DNA of 64,000 nt from positions 620,001-684,000 of the forward strand of contig CANMQE010000001.1 in assembly GCA_947499975.1 (NCBI GenBank), given 5' to 3'. The position numbers were made by a program, and so were the translations under genes. The stretch is from an uncultured Sphingomonadaceae bacterium (GTDB lineage Bacteria; Pseudomonadota; Alphaproteobacteria; Sphingomonadales; Sphingomonadaceae). Under the pieces are notes generated by a model. That model saw nothing but the letters and a program-made list of their open reading frames with translations. It had not been told where the DNA came from and made no database searches. Positions 48,627 through 57,542 of the stretch are shown piece after piece (the first letter of the stretch is position 1; the number at the start of each line of letters is the position of its first letter).

Positions 48627-49318
48627 TATTCGCTCTTCTCTTCCTGCTCCTCTGCAGCGTCCGCATCCGGACCCTGCTCGGTAGCAGCGACACCGCCGGC
48701 ATCGACCTCTTCTTCTTCACCTTCTTCGCCTTCGTCACCGGAACGCTTGAGAGCGGACGGAGCGACGACGGTAGCGATGGTGAAGTCACGATCGGTGATG
48801 GCGCTTTCCGAACCTTCGGGAAGGGTGAGCGCGCTGATGTGCACGGAATCGCCAACTTCAAGGCCCGCCACGTCGATCTCGATCTCGCTGGGGATCTTGT
48901 CCGCTTCGCAGACCAGTTCCAGCTCGTGACGAACGACATTGAGCACGCCGCCCTTGGTAAGGCCGGGGCTATCTTCTTCGTTCACGAACACGACCGGTAC
49001 GTTCACGTCGATCTTCGCACCCTTGGCAAGGCGCAGGAAATCGGCGTGGATCGGGCGATCGGTGACGGGGTGGAGCGCAACATCCTTGGGAAGGGTGCGG
49101 ACTTCCTTGCCATCAACCTTGACCATCACGATGGAGTTCATGAAGTGACCGGTCATCAACTGCTTGACCAGTTCCTTCTCTTCCACGTGGATGGGAGTGG
49201 GTTCTTCTTTGCCGCCGTAAATCACAGCGGGTACACGGCCATCGCGACGCAGCGCACGGGAGGCTCCCTTGCCAGCCCGTTCACGCATCTCGGCCGGCAA
49301 ATTCAGAGCGTCGCTCAT
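48626..49318 (-). CDS. rplY: 50S ribosomal protein L25/general stress protein Ctc
   Basis: Binds 5S rRNA. The 230-residue protein contains the L25 N-terminal beta domain ([29 protein letters not shown]) and the TL5/Ctc C-terminal domain ([22 protein letters not shown]). An acidic tail follows, as in the long alphaproteobacterial form. ATG 49318 is preceded by AAAGG; the longer open frame is not needed. Confidence 0.96.
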   Translation of the reverse strand: MSDALNLPAEMRERAGKGASRALRRDGRVPAVIYGGKEEPTPIHVEEKELVKQLMTGHFMNSIVMVKVDGKEVRTLPKDVALHPVTDRPIHADFLRLAKGAKIDVNVPVVFVNEEDSPGLTKGGVLNVVRHELELVCEADKIPSEIEIDVAGLEVGDSVHISALTLPEGSESAITDRDFTIATVVAPSALKRSGDEGEEGEEEEVDAGGVAATEQGPDADAAEEQEEKSE

Positions 49319-49415
49319 CAGAAATACCTTTCGATTGCAGATACATGTTCCGCCGCGCCTCCAGGGATGACATCGACGGGAGGCGCGCATCTAGCAGGAT
49401 ACGGCGCAAAAGCAA

Positions 49416-50288
49416 CTACTGGATACGCTGCGCGCTGTACCCCCTGTCCTGCAGCAGAGCCACTACGCCGCCATCGCCTATAACATGGCCCGCGCCCACC
49501 GCGACGAAGGGTTTGCGCCCGCGCGCCACCAGTTCTGCAATTTCCGGCACCCAGCGCGCATTGCGCTGCGCCAGCAGCACCTGTTGCAGTTCGTCCGAGA
49601 GGTTCAGACTATCGTTCACATGCCGTGAGAGCCTGGCCTCGTCACCCGTCAGCCAGGCTTCCAGCATGTCCTCGCCCGAATTGCTCTGGTGCGATTGCGC
49701 GACGCCGAACAGCAGGTCGTTCTGTGCGTCGGATGAAAGCTCGTCGAACATAGAGAGTTGTTGCGAGATACTCTCCAGGCCGATGACCTCCGCCGCATCG
49801 CGGATCATTGCGCGATCCACTCCGTTTGCAGGGTCGCCGCTGCGCACTTCGCGAGAGAGGATCATGGCCGCCGCCCAGCTTTCGATGCGGCCGAAATCAC
49901 CGTCGTCCATGTCGGCCTCCTCCATCAGTGCCAGCAGGGCAGGGCGTTCCTGCGGCTCGACACGTTTGCTGAGGGCCGGCATCCCGGGTGTTTCGGAAAG
50001 ATCGGCGAACAGCGCCGCAGCAGAGGAGTTGTCGAGATCGGCAACTTCCACCACGACCACCCCCGCCATTGCGAAAGCGTCTTCCAACGCCGGGGTACGC
50101 CATTCCATACCATCGGGCAGGGCGTGAACCGTGCCGAATATCCATCCCTCTTCGCCGGATGGCGCGGTGACATGCCAGATGGCGGGAGACGCTTCCGGCC
50201 AGTCTCTATCCGCAGCAGAAGGATCGCTGCAGCCCGTGAGCCACAGCGATCCTGCACAGATTGCAGCCTTGAGAAGCCTGCCTATCAA
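49416..50288 (-). CDS. TraB/GumN-family lipoprotein (copy 1)
   Basis: A 290-residue lipoprotein with signal and lipobox LTGC (about residues 17-20). The TraB/GumN core follows: GTVHALPDG near the N-terminus, VVVEV in the next strand and VAVGAGHVIG near the end. These GxxH and GxGH motifs with a glutamate are the residues proposed to bind metal in the related Tiki/TraB proteases. Its start overlaps the stop of copy 2 by 4 nt. Function in bacteria is not established. Confidence 0.88.
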   Translation of the reverse strand: MIGRLLKAAICAGSLWLTGCSDPSAADRDWPEASPAIWHVTAPSGEEGWIFGTVHALPDGMEWRTPALEDAFAMAGVVVVEVADLDNSSAAALFADLSETPGMPALSKRVEPQERPALLALMEEADMDDGDFGRIESWAAAMILSREVRSGDPANGVDRAMIRDAAEVIGLESISQQLSMFDELSSDAQNDLLFGVAQSHQSNSGEDMLEAWLTGDEARLSRHVNDSLNLSDELQQVLLAQRNARWVPEIAELVARGRKPFVAVGAGHVIGDGGVVALLQDRGYSAQRIQ

Positions 50289-51205
50289 TCCTGCACGCGT
50301 TCTGCCGTGAACCCGCGCTCGGCGAGCATTTCCTGCACGCTGCCGTTACCTGCCAGATGGCCTGCGCCAACAGCAATGAAAACGGTGCCGGGTTCGTCCA
50401 TGCGCGCATCGATCCACTCGGCCCAGTTGGCGTTGCGGCTCGTCAACAGCGCATCGTAAACGGCGGCGTCTTTCAATTCCTCGTTCAGCATGCTGGCGAG
50501 CCCATCGGCATCCCCGGCCATCCATTCGTCAACCATACGCTGGAAGCCTTCACCCATTTCGGGCAGGCCTTCCACCGTCTCGTCCAGCAGGTTGAGCTGC
50601 GATTCCATCGGCAGGCTGTCGAGCATGGTGAACTGCTGCTCTATCGTTTCAAACGCCGCACGGTCCTTGCCTTCCACGCGCATATCCAGCTGACGTTCCA
50701 CGCCAGCATTGGGATCGAAGCCCTGCTGCATCAGGGCAAGCTGCGTCATGGTCATGAAAGCGAACCACGGTTCAAATCCATCCAAGGCCGCGGCAGGAAC
50801 GCCAAAGCCCGTCAACGCCTCCTCGTATTCGGCGCGGTCTTCCTCATCCATCAGCTCGCGCAGTGTGCCGCCGGTGGTAAGCTGCGCCAGCTGCATCTGC
50901 ATCTGCGCAATGGCCATCATCTCGGGCGAGGGCGTTTCGCCGGGCACCATTTCGGGAATGGCGCTGGTATCGATCTCGGTCACGAACTGGTCCGACCCGG
51001 TCAGCGCCTGCTCGATCGTCGGCGTGTACCATTCCACGCCTTCGGGCAGGAAGTGCACCGTGCCGAACAGGTAGACGGTGGTATCCTCGTCGGACACCTC
51101 CCACAGCGCTGGGCCGGTGGGTTCGGCGTGATCGTCAGCCAGGGCTGGCGATGCAGCGAAGGCGAGGGCGAATGCGGAGGCGGTCAGGGCAAGCTTGTGG
51201 AACAT
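50285..51205 (-). CDS. TraB/GumN-family secreted protein (copy 2)
   Basis: A 306-residue protein with a signal peptide (cleavage after SPALA-DD). GTVHFLPEG, FVTEID and IAVGAGHLAG preserve the three key motifs. A Met- and Gln-rich stretch (MMAIAQMQMQLAQL) sits in the middle. AAAGGAC precedes the ATG. It lies 42 nt downstream of the small-membrane-protein cassette and is coupled to copy 1, so the whole set may be one transcript. Confidence 0.9.
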   Translation of the reverse strand: MFHKLALTASAFALAFAASPALADDHAEPTGPALWEVSDEDTTVYLFGTVHFLPEGVEWYTPTIEQALTGSDQFVTEIDTSAIPEMVPGETPSPEMMAIAQMQMQLAQLTTGGTLRELMDEEDRAEYEEALTGFGVPAAALDGFEPWFAFMTMTQLALMQQGFDPNAGVERQLDMRVEGKDRAAFETIEQQFTMLDSLPMESQLNLLDETVEGLPEMGEGFQRMVDEWMAGDADGLASMLNEELKDAAVYDALLTSRNANWAEWIDARMDEPGTVFIAVGAGHLAGNGSVQEMLAERGFTAERVQD

Positions 51206-51247
51206 GAGAGAAGTCCTTTCTGGAAAGAGAGTGCGTGTATTGTGGTA

Positions 51248-51676
51248 TCAGCGCAAGCCAAGTTTGCGCAGGCTATATGTCGCGATGTTGACGCCGAGGG
51301 TGGCGAGATAAACGGCGAAATGATTGACTTCGGGGGCAACGCCCACATCGTGAAGCAGCCACCAGATTGGCGCTGCTGCCATGTAGAAATAGATCGAGAT
51401 CAGCGCGGCCCAGAGATTGTCCATCACGTCCAGTTCGTCGACCCGATGGAAGTAGGACCAGCAGAACCACGTGCAGCCGACAAGAGCCAGCGCCAGCAGC
51501 GCAAAGAGCAACCATGCAGGCAAGCGCCCATCGGTGAACATATCGCTGGTATAACCCAAGGCGATACCGAGAATGGCGCTCGCCCCCATGCCCAGCGCGA
51601 CGAAACGGTAGAACCGGTTCCGGCGGATCTTCATGCGTGTCTCGCCGGAATTGACGCTGTCAGTCATGTCGGTCAT
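51248..51676 (-). CDS. small membrane protein C of the XRE cassette
   Basis: A 142-residue protein with four predicted membrane helices (for example around residues 25-45, 52-72, 88-108 and 112-130). I do not recognise the family. The ATG at 51676 lies inside the end of the XRE gene and is preceded by GAGGAGA, so translation is coupled to the regulator. The longer frame to 51703 is unlikely. Confidence 0.8.
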   Translation of the reverse strand: MTDMTDSVNSGETRMKIRRNRFYRFVALGMGASAILGIALGYTSDMFTDGRLPAWLLFALLALALVGCTWFCWSYFHRVDELDVMDNLWAALISIYFYMAAAPIWWLLHDVGVAPEVNHFAVYLATLGVNIATYSLRKLGLR

Positions 51677-51857
51677 CGAAGATCTCCTCGATAGGCATTT
51701 CAAAAAGGCGGGAGATGCGAAACGCGAGAGGCAGCGAAGGATCGTGCTTTCCGGTCTCGATCGCGTTCACCGCCTGGCGAGAGACGTCCAGCCTTCCGGC
51801 AAGTTCGGCCTGGCTCCAGTTGCGTTCTGCGCGAAGGACCTTGAGTCGATTGTTCAT
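51660..51857 (-). CDS. XRE-family (Cro/CI-like) small regulator
   Basis: A 65-residue protein that is essentially only a helix-turn-helix (NRLKVLRAERNWSQAELAGR and the following DVSRQAVNAIETGK). It resembles the short regulators that sit beside membrane-protein genes in many bacteria. Its start overlaps the upstream membrane-protein stop by 4 nt, and its end overlaps the next gene by 17 nt. It may repress its own cassette. Confidence 0.93.
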   Translation of the reverse strand: MNNRLKVLRAERNWSQAELAGRLDVSRQAVNAIETGKHDPSLPLAFRISRLFEMPIEEIFDDRHD

Positions 51858-52348
51858 CGGCTATCCTTGAAGCGCAGAAACTGGAAAATGAGGACGAACA
51901 GCAGGCAGTAGTATTTGAACGCCTGAGCCATCGCGCTCCACACCGTTATCTCGTCCATGAACAGGCTGAAGGGGTAGGGCGCTTCCGGGGCAGCGGTGAT
52001 TATAAAAACCACAGTGGCGGCGGCGAAAACAAGGAAGGGGACTGCCACGGCGACGTAGATCATGATGTCCGAAGTCCGATGGAACAGCTGCTCTGCGTAT
52101 TCGTCGCGCATGAACCGCCCCAGGATCAGCACCGGGGTGACGAAGAAGGCGAAGAATATCAGAATGTACCCGGCAACGATATACCAGCCCGGCAAACCGC
52201 CATTAGCCTCGTAAAGCGTGGGTCCGATACTGAACGTCAGATCCAGTATCACGAGGATTCCGGCGAGCAGGCACAGGTCCATCAGCCTGTAATACCAGCG
52301 ATACCAACCGCGATCCGTCTTGGCAGTGCTGTTCACGGTGTTCATCAC
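51854..52348 (-). CDS. small membrane protein B of the XRE cassette
   Basis: A 164-residue protein with four predicted membrane helices (about residues 22-42, 55-77, 95-118 and 135-157) and no known motif. It overlaps the upstream membrane gene and the XRE gene by 4 nt each. Confidence 0.82.
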   Translation of the reverse strand: MMNTVNSTAKTDRGWYRWYYRLMDLCLLAGILVILDLTFSIGPTLYEANGGLPGWYIVAGYILIFFAFFVTPVLILGRFMRDEYAEQLFHRTSDIMIYVAVAVPFLVFAAATVVFIITAAPEAPYPFSLFMDEITVWSAMAQAFKYYCLLFVLIFQFLRFKDSR

Positions 52349-52752
52349 AAGGCTCCCGTCAGGCGCTTGATGTTGAAGACAATATAGAAAGCCAGGATGG
52401 CGCCGTAGCTTGCCACTTCGGCAGGAAAGTCCTGCTCCCCTCCGGTTTCCTCATGCGCTCCGACGAAACCATCGTAAACGCCCTCGATAAACGGGGCGAA
52501 CAGCGCGAAGGCAACTATCACCAGGAATGCGGCATTCGCTCCGGAGCTCCAGAGACCAAGCGTGTATTCGTCGCTGCGGCGGGTAAGAAACATGATCAGC
52601 AGGCTGGCCAGCAGCAGAAGCACGATCGGCACAACCAGATAGGTGGCTGCGTCGAGGGCAGCGGCCAGCAGCAGCGCAATGATCGCCGCAAGTCCGACCG
52701 CGCCCATGAGCAGGTTAAGCGGTGCGCGGTTCTTTCGGGTTTTGGTGCTCAT
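52345..52752 (-). CDS. small membrane protein A of the XRE cassette
   Basis: A 135-residue protein, basic at the N-terminus, with three or four membrane helices (about residues 13-33, 36-56, 70-90 and 112-130). It is the first gene of the cassette, just past the urcA terminator hairpin (52786-52817), so the cassette must have its own promoter between or read through from urcA. Confidence 0.8.
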   Translation of the reverse strand: MSTKTRKNRAPLNLLMGAVGLAAIIALLLAAALDAATYLVVPIVLLLLASLLIMFLTRRSDEYTLGLWSSGANAAFLVIVAFALFAPFIEGVYDGFVGAHEETGGEQDFPAEVASYGAILAFYIVFNIKRLTGAL

Positions 52753-52785
52753 CGCGAATTCGGCTTTCCTGGGACTTGAGAGAAA

Positions 52786-52817
52786 ATCGGGGCCGGCGGG
52801 CTGGTGCCGGCCCCGAT
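52786..52817 (-). terminator. terminator after urcA
   Basis: Perfect 12 bp stem (ATCGGGGCCGGC/GCCGGCCCCGAT, 8 nt loop) with TTTTCTCTC after it in the urcA direction, 10 nt past the stop. Confidence 0.88.
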
Positions 52818-52827
52818 ACCGGCCAGC

Positions 52828-53163
52828 TTACGCGCCCGGATCGGTTTCGTAAGCGGCAAGTTCCACAGTGCGTGCTTCGGCGATGGCGAGTTCGATCCGC
52901 GGGGCAAGCACCTCGGAAAGACTCTCGCGGCAAGCACGCTCGGTCTTGCGGGATGCGATGTCGCGACCCGTTTCACGGCAGGCACGACGAATGGCGTAAT
53001 CCACGCGCTCGTCCAGCCGGTGCTGATCGGTGGAGCGGGTGAGGTCGAGACCTCGGGTTTGGACTTCGACGGTAACGTCCTGCTCCTGCTGCGTCTGCGC
53101 GGCAGCCGGAGCAGCGGCGACGATGGCGGAAAAGGCGAGAGCGGCGGCAGCAATCTTGAACAT
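52828..53163 (-). CDS. UrcA family protein
   Basis: A 111-residue exported protein with a signal peptide (cleavage after AAPAAA-QT). The UrcA-type core follows, with DLTRSTDQHRLDERVDYAIR, then RAC, ETGRDI and RAC again, so a pair of cysteines is likely linked. UrcA proteins are common in Sphingomonadales; their function is unknown. The region before it carries a cluster of inverted repeats. Confidence 0.88.
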   Translation of the reverse strand: MFKIAAAALAFSAIVAAAPAAAQTQQEQDVTVEVQTRGLDLTRSTDQHRLDERVDYAIRRACRETGRDIASRKTERACRESLSEVLAPRIELAIAEARTVELAAYETDPGA

Positions 53164-53180
53164 GGCGAATATCCTCGTGG

Positions 53181-53271
53181 GTCAGGTTGTATGGTCAGCC
53201 TGTCTTAATGTCAGGTTGCCCTTACTTTATGTCGCACTCTCACGACAGTGTCAACAAGACCTGACATAAAG
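53181..53271. repeat. cluster of direct and inverted repeats upstream of urcA
   Basis: GTCAGGTTG occurs twice (53181 and 53210). ATGTCAGGT (53208-53216) is inverted as ACCTGACAT (53259-53267). CTTTATGTC (53225-53233) is inverted as GACATAAAG (53263-53271). GACA-G-TGTC (53244-53252) is itself a palindrome. All share the TGTC/GACA half-site, so this is a good candidate regulator-binding array for the urcA promoter. Confidence 0.6.
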
Positions 53272-53330
53272 ACACGCATACGTGACCATGCCCTCTACAA
53301 AGCACTGTATTACAATGATATTTGTCGAGA

Positions 53331-54311
53331 TTAGTTGATCCGGCGAGCCCGCAATCCGCGCTGTTCCAGCCTAGCCAGAACCGAATCGCTCCCCTCGAAA
53401 TGGCCTGCGCCCACCGCCAGCAGCAACGTGCCGGGCTGTTCGAGTCGCTCTTCCAGCCAGCCAGCCCAGCGCCGGTTGCGCCGGTCGAGCAGAACGCTGC
53501 GGAATGTCTCGGCGATCTTTCCGTCGCCAAAGCCAAGATCGAAATCGTCACCCACCTCGCCGCGGGCCCAGGCGTGCTCCATCGCCCAGTAATCGTCGCC
53601 CCGCAGATCTTCATCCGCTTCGTCGTTCAGCAGGGAAACCGATTTGCCGCTCCACTTGCGCAGTTCCAGGTCGAGTTCGCGCAGGATAGCGGCCTCGTCC
53701 TCCCGAAACAGGCTGTAGGTGACGTGGGCAACGCTCTCGATCGATTCCACGGGCCGTCTGGTCTTGGCGAATTCGCGTTCCAGGATGGTTTCCACCCCGT
53801 ATTCGTAGCTTGACGGATCGGTGCCAAAGCCGGTCTGGCCAAAGCCCATCAGCGCCACCATCACTGGCAGGCTGTCGACGTATTCGAACGGCATCCCTGT
53901 CTGACCCACCAGTTCGCGCCAGGCGGACTGCGATGCGGGAGACAGCTGGCGGGATGTAGGCGTCCGGCTTTCCAGCATATTGGCGATCTTTTCGGCCATG
54001 GGCTCCATCGCACCCTCGGCATCGGCATCGCTGGTTTCCACCACCAGCGTATCTACCTCCTCGATAATCGCGTCGAGCTGCGGATTTCGCCAGCGGAAGC
54101 CTTCTGGCAGAAGGTGGATCGTGCCCAGCATGTAGATGGTCGTATCCTCGTCGGACAATTCCCACAGGGCGGGGGAGGGATCGTATTCCTGCGTGAAGGC
54201 ATAGCGGTCGCTATCCTGAGCGATTGCAGGCCCGGCAAGCACCAGCAGGCCAACGCTCGCCCACGCGGCAGTAACGATGGGGCGCAAGGCCTTGAAAGAG
54301 CGTGGCGTCAT
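53331..54311 (-). CDS. TraB/GumN-family secreted protein (copy 3)
   Basis: A 326-residue protein with a signal peptide (cleavage after AGPAIA-QD). [16 protein letters not shown] and [10 protein letters not shown] keep all three conserved motifs. The start at 54311 has GAGG eight nt upstream, better than the in-frame GTG at 54320. It is divergent from glyQ. Identity to copies 1 and 2 is limited outside the motifs, so these are old paralogues rather than a recent duplication. Confidence 0.9.
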   Translation of the reverse strand: MTPRSFKALRPIVTAAWASVGLLVLAGPAIAQDSDRYAFTQEYDPSPALWELSDEDTTIYMLGTIHLLPEGFRWRNPQLDAIIEEVDTLVVETSDADAEGAMEPMAEKIANMLESRTPTSRQLSPASQSAWRELVGQTGMPFEYVDSLPVMVALMGFGQTGFGTDPSSYEYGVETILEREFAKTRRPVESIESVAHVTYSLFREDEAAILRELDLELRKWSGKSVSLLNDEADEDLRGDDYWAMEHAWARGEVGDDFDLGFGDGKIAETFRSVLLDRRNRRWAGWLEERLEQPGTLLLAVGAGHFEGSDSVLARLEQRGLRARRIN

Positions 54312-54408
54312 GGCCTGCACCTCACACAGTTTGCGCGCTCGCTGTCAAGCGGCCTTCGCGCCTGCGGCATTGACGCTGTGCGGGGCATCGGTCAAAGCGC
54401 GCAGCATA

Positions 54409-55332
54409 ATGAACAACTCAGTTTCGGACCCGATGAAACGCAATCCGCAAAGCTCTTTCCAGGACATGATCCTCGCTCTCCACGATTTCTGGAGTGCTCA
54501 GGGCTGCCTGATCCTGCAACCCTATGACATGCGCATGGGCGCGGGCACCTTCCACACCGCCACCACGCTGCGCGCGCTGGGGCCGGAGCCGTGGAACGCC
54601 GCCTTCGTGCAGCCCTGCCGCCGCCCGACCGATGGGCGCTATGGCGAGAACCCCAATCGCCTCCAGCATTACTACCAGTACCAGGTCATCCTGAAACCGA
54701 GTCCGGCAGATATTCAGGATCTGTATCTGGAAAGCCTGCGCCAGATCGGCATCGATCCGCTGAAGCACGATATCCGCTTCGTGGAAGACGACTGGGAATC
54801 CCCTACGCTTGGCGCATGGGGGCTGGGCTGGGAAGTCTGGTGTGACGGGATGGAAGTCACCCAGTTCACCTACTTCCAGCAGATGGGCGGTTTCGACTGC
54901 AAGCCGGTGGCGGGCGAGCTGACCTACGGGCTGGAGCGGCTGGCCATGTATATCCAGGGCGTGGACAATGTGTACGACCTCGATTTCAACGGTCGCGGCG
55001 TTTCCTATGGCGAAGTGTTCCTCGAGAACGAGAAGCAGATGTCCAAGTGGAACTTCGAAGTCGCGGAAAGCGATGCGCTGTTCGACCTGTTCAACAAGGC
55101 CGAGGCAGAGTGCCAGAACGCTCTTGGTGCTGACGTCCCCATCGCAGCTTACGAGCAGGCGGTGGAAGCCAGCCATATCTTCAACCTCCTTCAGGCGCGC
55201 GGCGTGATCAGCGTGCAGGAACGTGCAAGTTACATGGGCCGCGTACGCGATCTGGCGCGTGGCTCCTGTGAAAAATACGCACAGACGATGGCGCCCCAAT
55301 GGCAAGCCAAATATCCGGAGTGGTCGCTATGA
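54409..55332 (+). CDS. glyQ: glycine--tRNA ligase, alpha subunit
   Basis: Catalytic subunit of the tetrameric glycyl-tRNA synthetase. It contains the class II blocks ([53 protein letters not shown]). The start is uncertain: ATG 54409 gives 307 residues and ATG 54433 gives 299; neither has a strong ribosome site. The stop overlaps the glyS start by 4 nt (ATGA). Confidence 0.96.
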   Translation: MNNSVSDPMKRNPQSSFQDMILALHDFWSAQGCLILQPYDMRMGAGTFHTATTLRALGPEPWNAAFVQPCRRPTDGRYGENPNRLQHYYQYQVILKPSPADIQDLYLESLRQIGIDPLKHDIRFVEDDWESPTLGAWGLGWEVWCDGMEVTQFTYFQQMGGFDCKPVAGELTYGLERLAMYIQGVDNVYDLDFNGRGVSYGEVFLENEKQMSKWNFEVAESDALFDLFNKAEAECQNALGADVPIAAYEQAVEASHIFNLLQARGVISVQERASYMGRVRDLARGSCEKYAQTMAPQWQAKYPEWSL

Positions 55333-57485
55333 GTGATTTCCTCCTCGAACTGCGTTGCGAAGAAATTCCCGCACGAATGCAGGCAGGCGCGCGCGCCGAA
55401 CTGGAAAAGCTTTTCCGCCGCGAGATGGATGCAAGCGGCGTTAGCGTCGATGCCGTTACCGTCTGGTCCACCCCGCGCCGCCTCGCACTAATCGCACGAG
55501 ACCTGCCCGAGGCCACGAAGGCCGTTAGCGAAGAGGCGAAAGGTCCACCGGTCGGCGCGCCGGATCAGGCCGTGGACGGATTCTGCCGCAAGAACGGCGT
55601 CTCGCGAGACGATCTTGAAGTGCGCGACGTGAAGGGCCGTGAGACCTATTTCGCGGTGAAGAACGTGCCGGGGCGGGCGACCGGTGATCTGCTGGGAGAG
55701 GCGATCCTCGCGATCATCCGCGACTTTTCCTGGCCCAAGTCCATGCGCTGGGGCGCGGCATCGCTTTCCACCGAGAGCCTGCGCTGGGTGCGCCCGCTCT
55801 CCGGCATTGTCGCGCTGCTGGGCGACGCGGTTGTCGAATGCGAGGTTCATGGCGTCACGTCCGGCGCGGTCACGCTGGGCCATCGCTTTCATCACCATGG
55901 CGATATCACCATCGGCAATGCCGGTGATTACGCGATGAAACTTCGCGCCGGCCACGTGATCGTCGACCACGAGGAACGGCAGAACCTGATCCGCGAGGGC
56001 GCGGCAACGGTGGCATCCGATGCCGGCCTTTCGCTGGTTCAGGACGAAGGATTGGTGATCGAGAATGCCGGCCTTACCGAGTGGCCCGTGCCGCTGCTGG
56101 GCCGCTTCGACGAGGAGTTTCTCGACGTACCGCCCGAAGTCATCCAGCTGACCGCGCGCGTGAACCAGAAGTATTTCGTCTGCGAGAGCAAGGATGGCAA
56201 ACTCGCCAACGCCTTCGTCTGCACCGCCAATATCGAGGCGGAAGACGGCGGCGCGGCGATCGTGGACGGCAACCGCAAGGTGCTGGCCGCTCGCCTTTCC
56301 GACGCGCGCTTCTTCTGGGAACTGGACCAGAAGACGCCGCTGCGCGAACACGCAAAGAAGCTGGAGCGCATCACCTTCCACGAGAAGCTGGGCAGCGTCG
56401 CCGACAAGGTGGAGCGGGTGGCGAAGCTGGCACGCTGGTTGGTGGAAGAAGGCATCGTCAGAGGCGCGGGCGCAGACCAGGCCGAACAGGCCGCGCGTCT
56501 GGCCAAGGCCGATCTCGTTACCGAGATGGTGGGTGAATTTCCCGAGCTGCAGGGCTTGATGGGCGGCTACTACGCCGACAAGGAAGGCCTGCCGCGCGAA
56601 GTCTCTGACGCGATCCGCGATCACTACAAGCCGGTGGGGCAGGGCGACGATGTGCCAACCGCACCGGTGACGGTGGCGGTGTCGTTGGCGGACAAGCTGG
56701 ATACGCTTGTCGGGTTCTTCCAGATCGACGAAAAGCCCACAGGCTCGAAAGATCCATTCGCGCTCCGCCGTGCGACCCTGGGCATCCTGGCAACGCTTTT
56801 GCGCAATGATCTGCGTGTCGGATTGCGCCGATTGATCACGGCAGCAGCACATGCGGGTGGCGCAACTGACGCGGGACGCGACATTGCTGAGTTCTTTATC
56901 GAGCGCCTCAAGGTCCAGGAGCGTGATAACGGCATTCGCCACGACATGATCGACGCGGTTCTGCCCAACGAACGTGATGGCGACACCGTTCGCACCGTCG
57001 CGCGTGTTCACGCTCTGCAAGCATTCATCGACACTGACAACGGCACCAACCTGCTCGCCGGATACAAGCGCGCCGCCAACATTCTCAAGAAGGAAGACTG
57101 GCACGGCATTGAGGGCGAGATCGCCCGCACTGGCGAGGAAGACCCGCTGGCACTGGTAGACGACCCGGACATGAAGGCCGTCATCGACGCCAAGATGGAG
57201 GAGCGGCACGCCCGCGAACTGTCCTACACGCCGGAGCCCGCCGAAAAGGCGCTGATCGAAGCGCTGGACACGGCGGAACCGCAGGCGGAAAAGGCCATCG
57301 AGGCCGAGAATTTCGAAGCTGCAATGTCCGCCCTTGCATCCCTTCGCGCGCCGATCGACGCCTTTTTCGAGGATGTAACGGTGAATGACCCGAACGAGGA
57401 CAAGCGCGCGGCCCGGCTTGACTTGCTTGCACGTTTTCGTGCTGCAGTGCACAACGTGGCAGATTTTTCGAAGATCGAGGGCTAG
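55329..57485 (+). CDS. glyS: glycine--tRNA ligase, beta subunit
   Basis: Beta subunit of glycyl-tRNA synthetase, needed for tRNA binding. The 718-residue protein starts [18 protein letters not shown] and carries the [16 protein letters not shown] and FFWELDQK family blocks, with an anticodon-binding tail. The ATG at 55329 is fixed by coupling to glyQ. Confidence 0.97.
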   Translation: MSDFLLELRCEEIPARMQAGARAELEKLFRREMDASGVSVDAVTVWSTPRRLALIARDLPEATKAVSEEAKGPPVGAPDQAVDGFCRKNGVSRDDLEVRDVKGRETYFAVKNVPGRATGDLLGEAILAIIRDFSWPKSMRWGAASLSTESLRWVRPLSGIVALLGDAVVECEVHGVTSGAVTLGHRFHHHGDITIGNAGDYAMKLRAGHVIVDHEERQNLIREGAATVASDAGLSLVQDEGLVIENAGLTEWPVPLLGRFDEEFLDVPPEVIQLTARVNQKYFVCESKDGKLANAFVCTANIEAEDGGAAIVDGNRKVLAARLSDARFFWELDQKTPLREHAKKLERITFHEKLGSVADKVERVAKLARWLVEEGIVRGAGADQAEQAARLAKADLVTEMVGEFPELQGLMGGYYADKEGLPREVSDAIRDHYKPVGQGDDVPTAPVTVAVSLADKLDTLVGFFQIDEKPTGSKDPFALRRATLGILATLLRNDLRVGLRRLITAAAHAGGATDAGRDIAEFFIERLKVQERDNGIRHDMIDAVLPNERDGDTVRTVARVHALQAFIDTDNGTNLLAGYKRAANILKKEDWHGIEGEIARTGEEDPLALVDDPDMKAVIDAKMEERHARELSYTPEPAEKALIEALDTAEPQAEKAIEAENFEAAMSALASLRAPIDAFFEDVTVNDPNEDKRAARLDLLARFRAAVHNVADFSKIEG

Positions 57486-57542
57486 ATATTCACTTCAGGA
57501 CACTGTTCCATGTGTTCCACATTACAGGAAGCGTGAGGCGTA

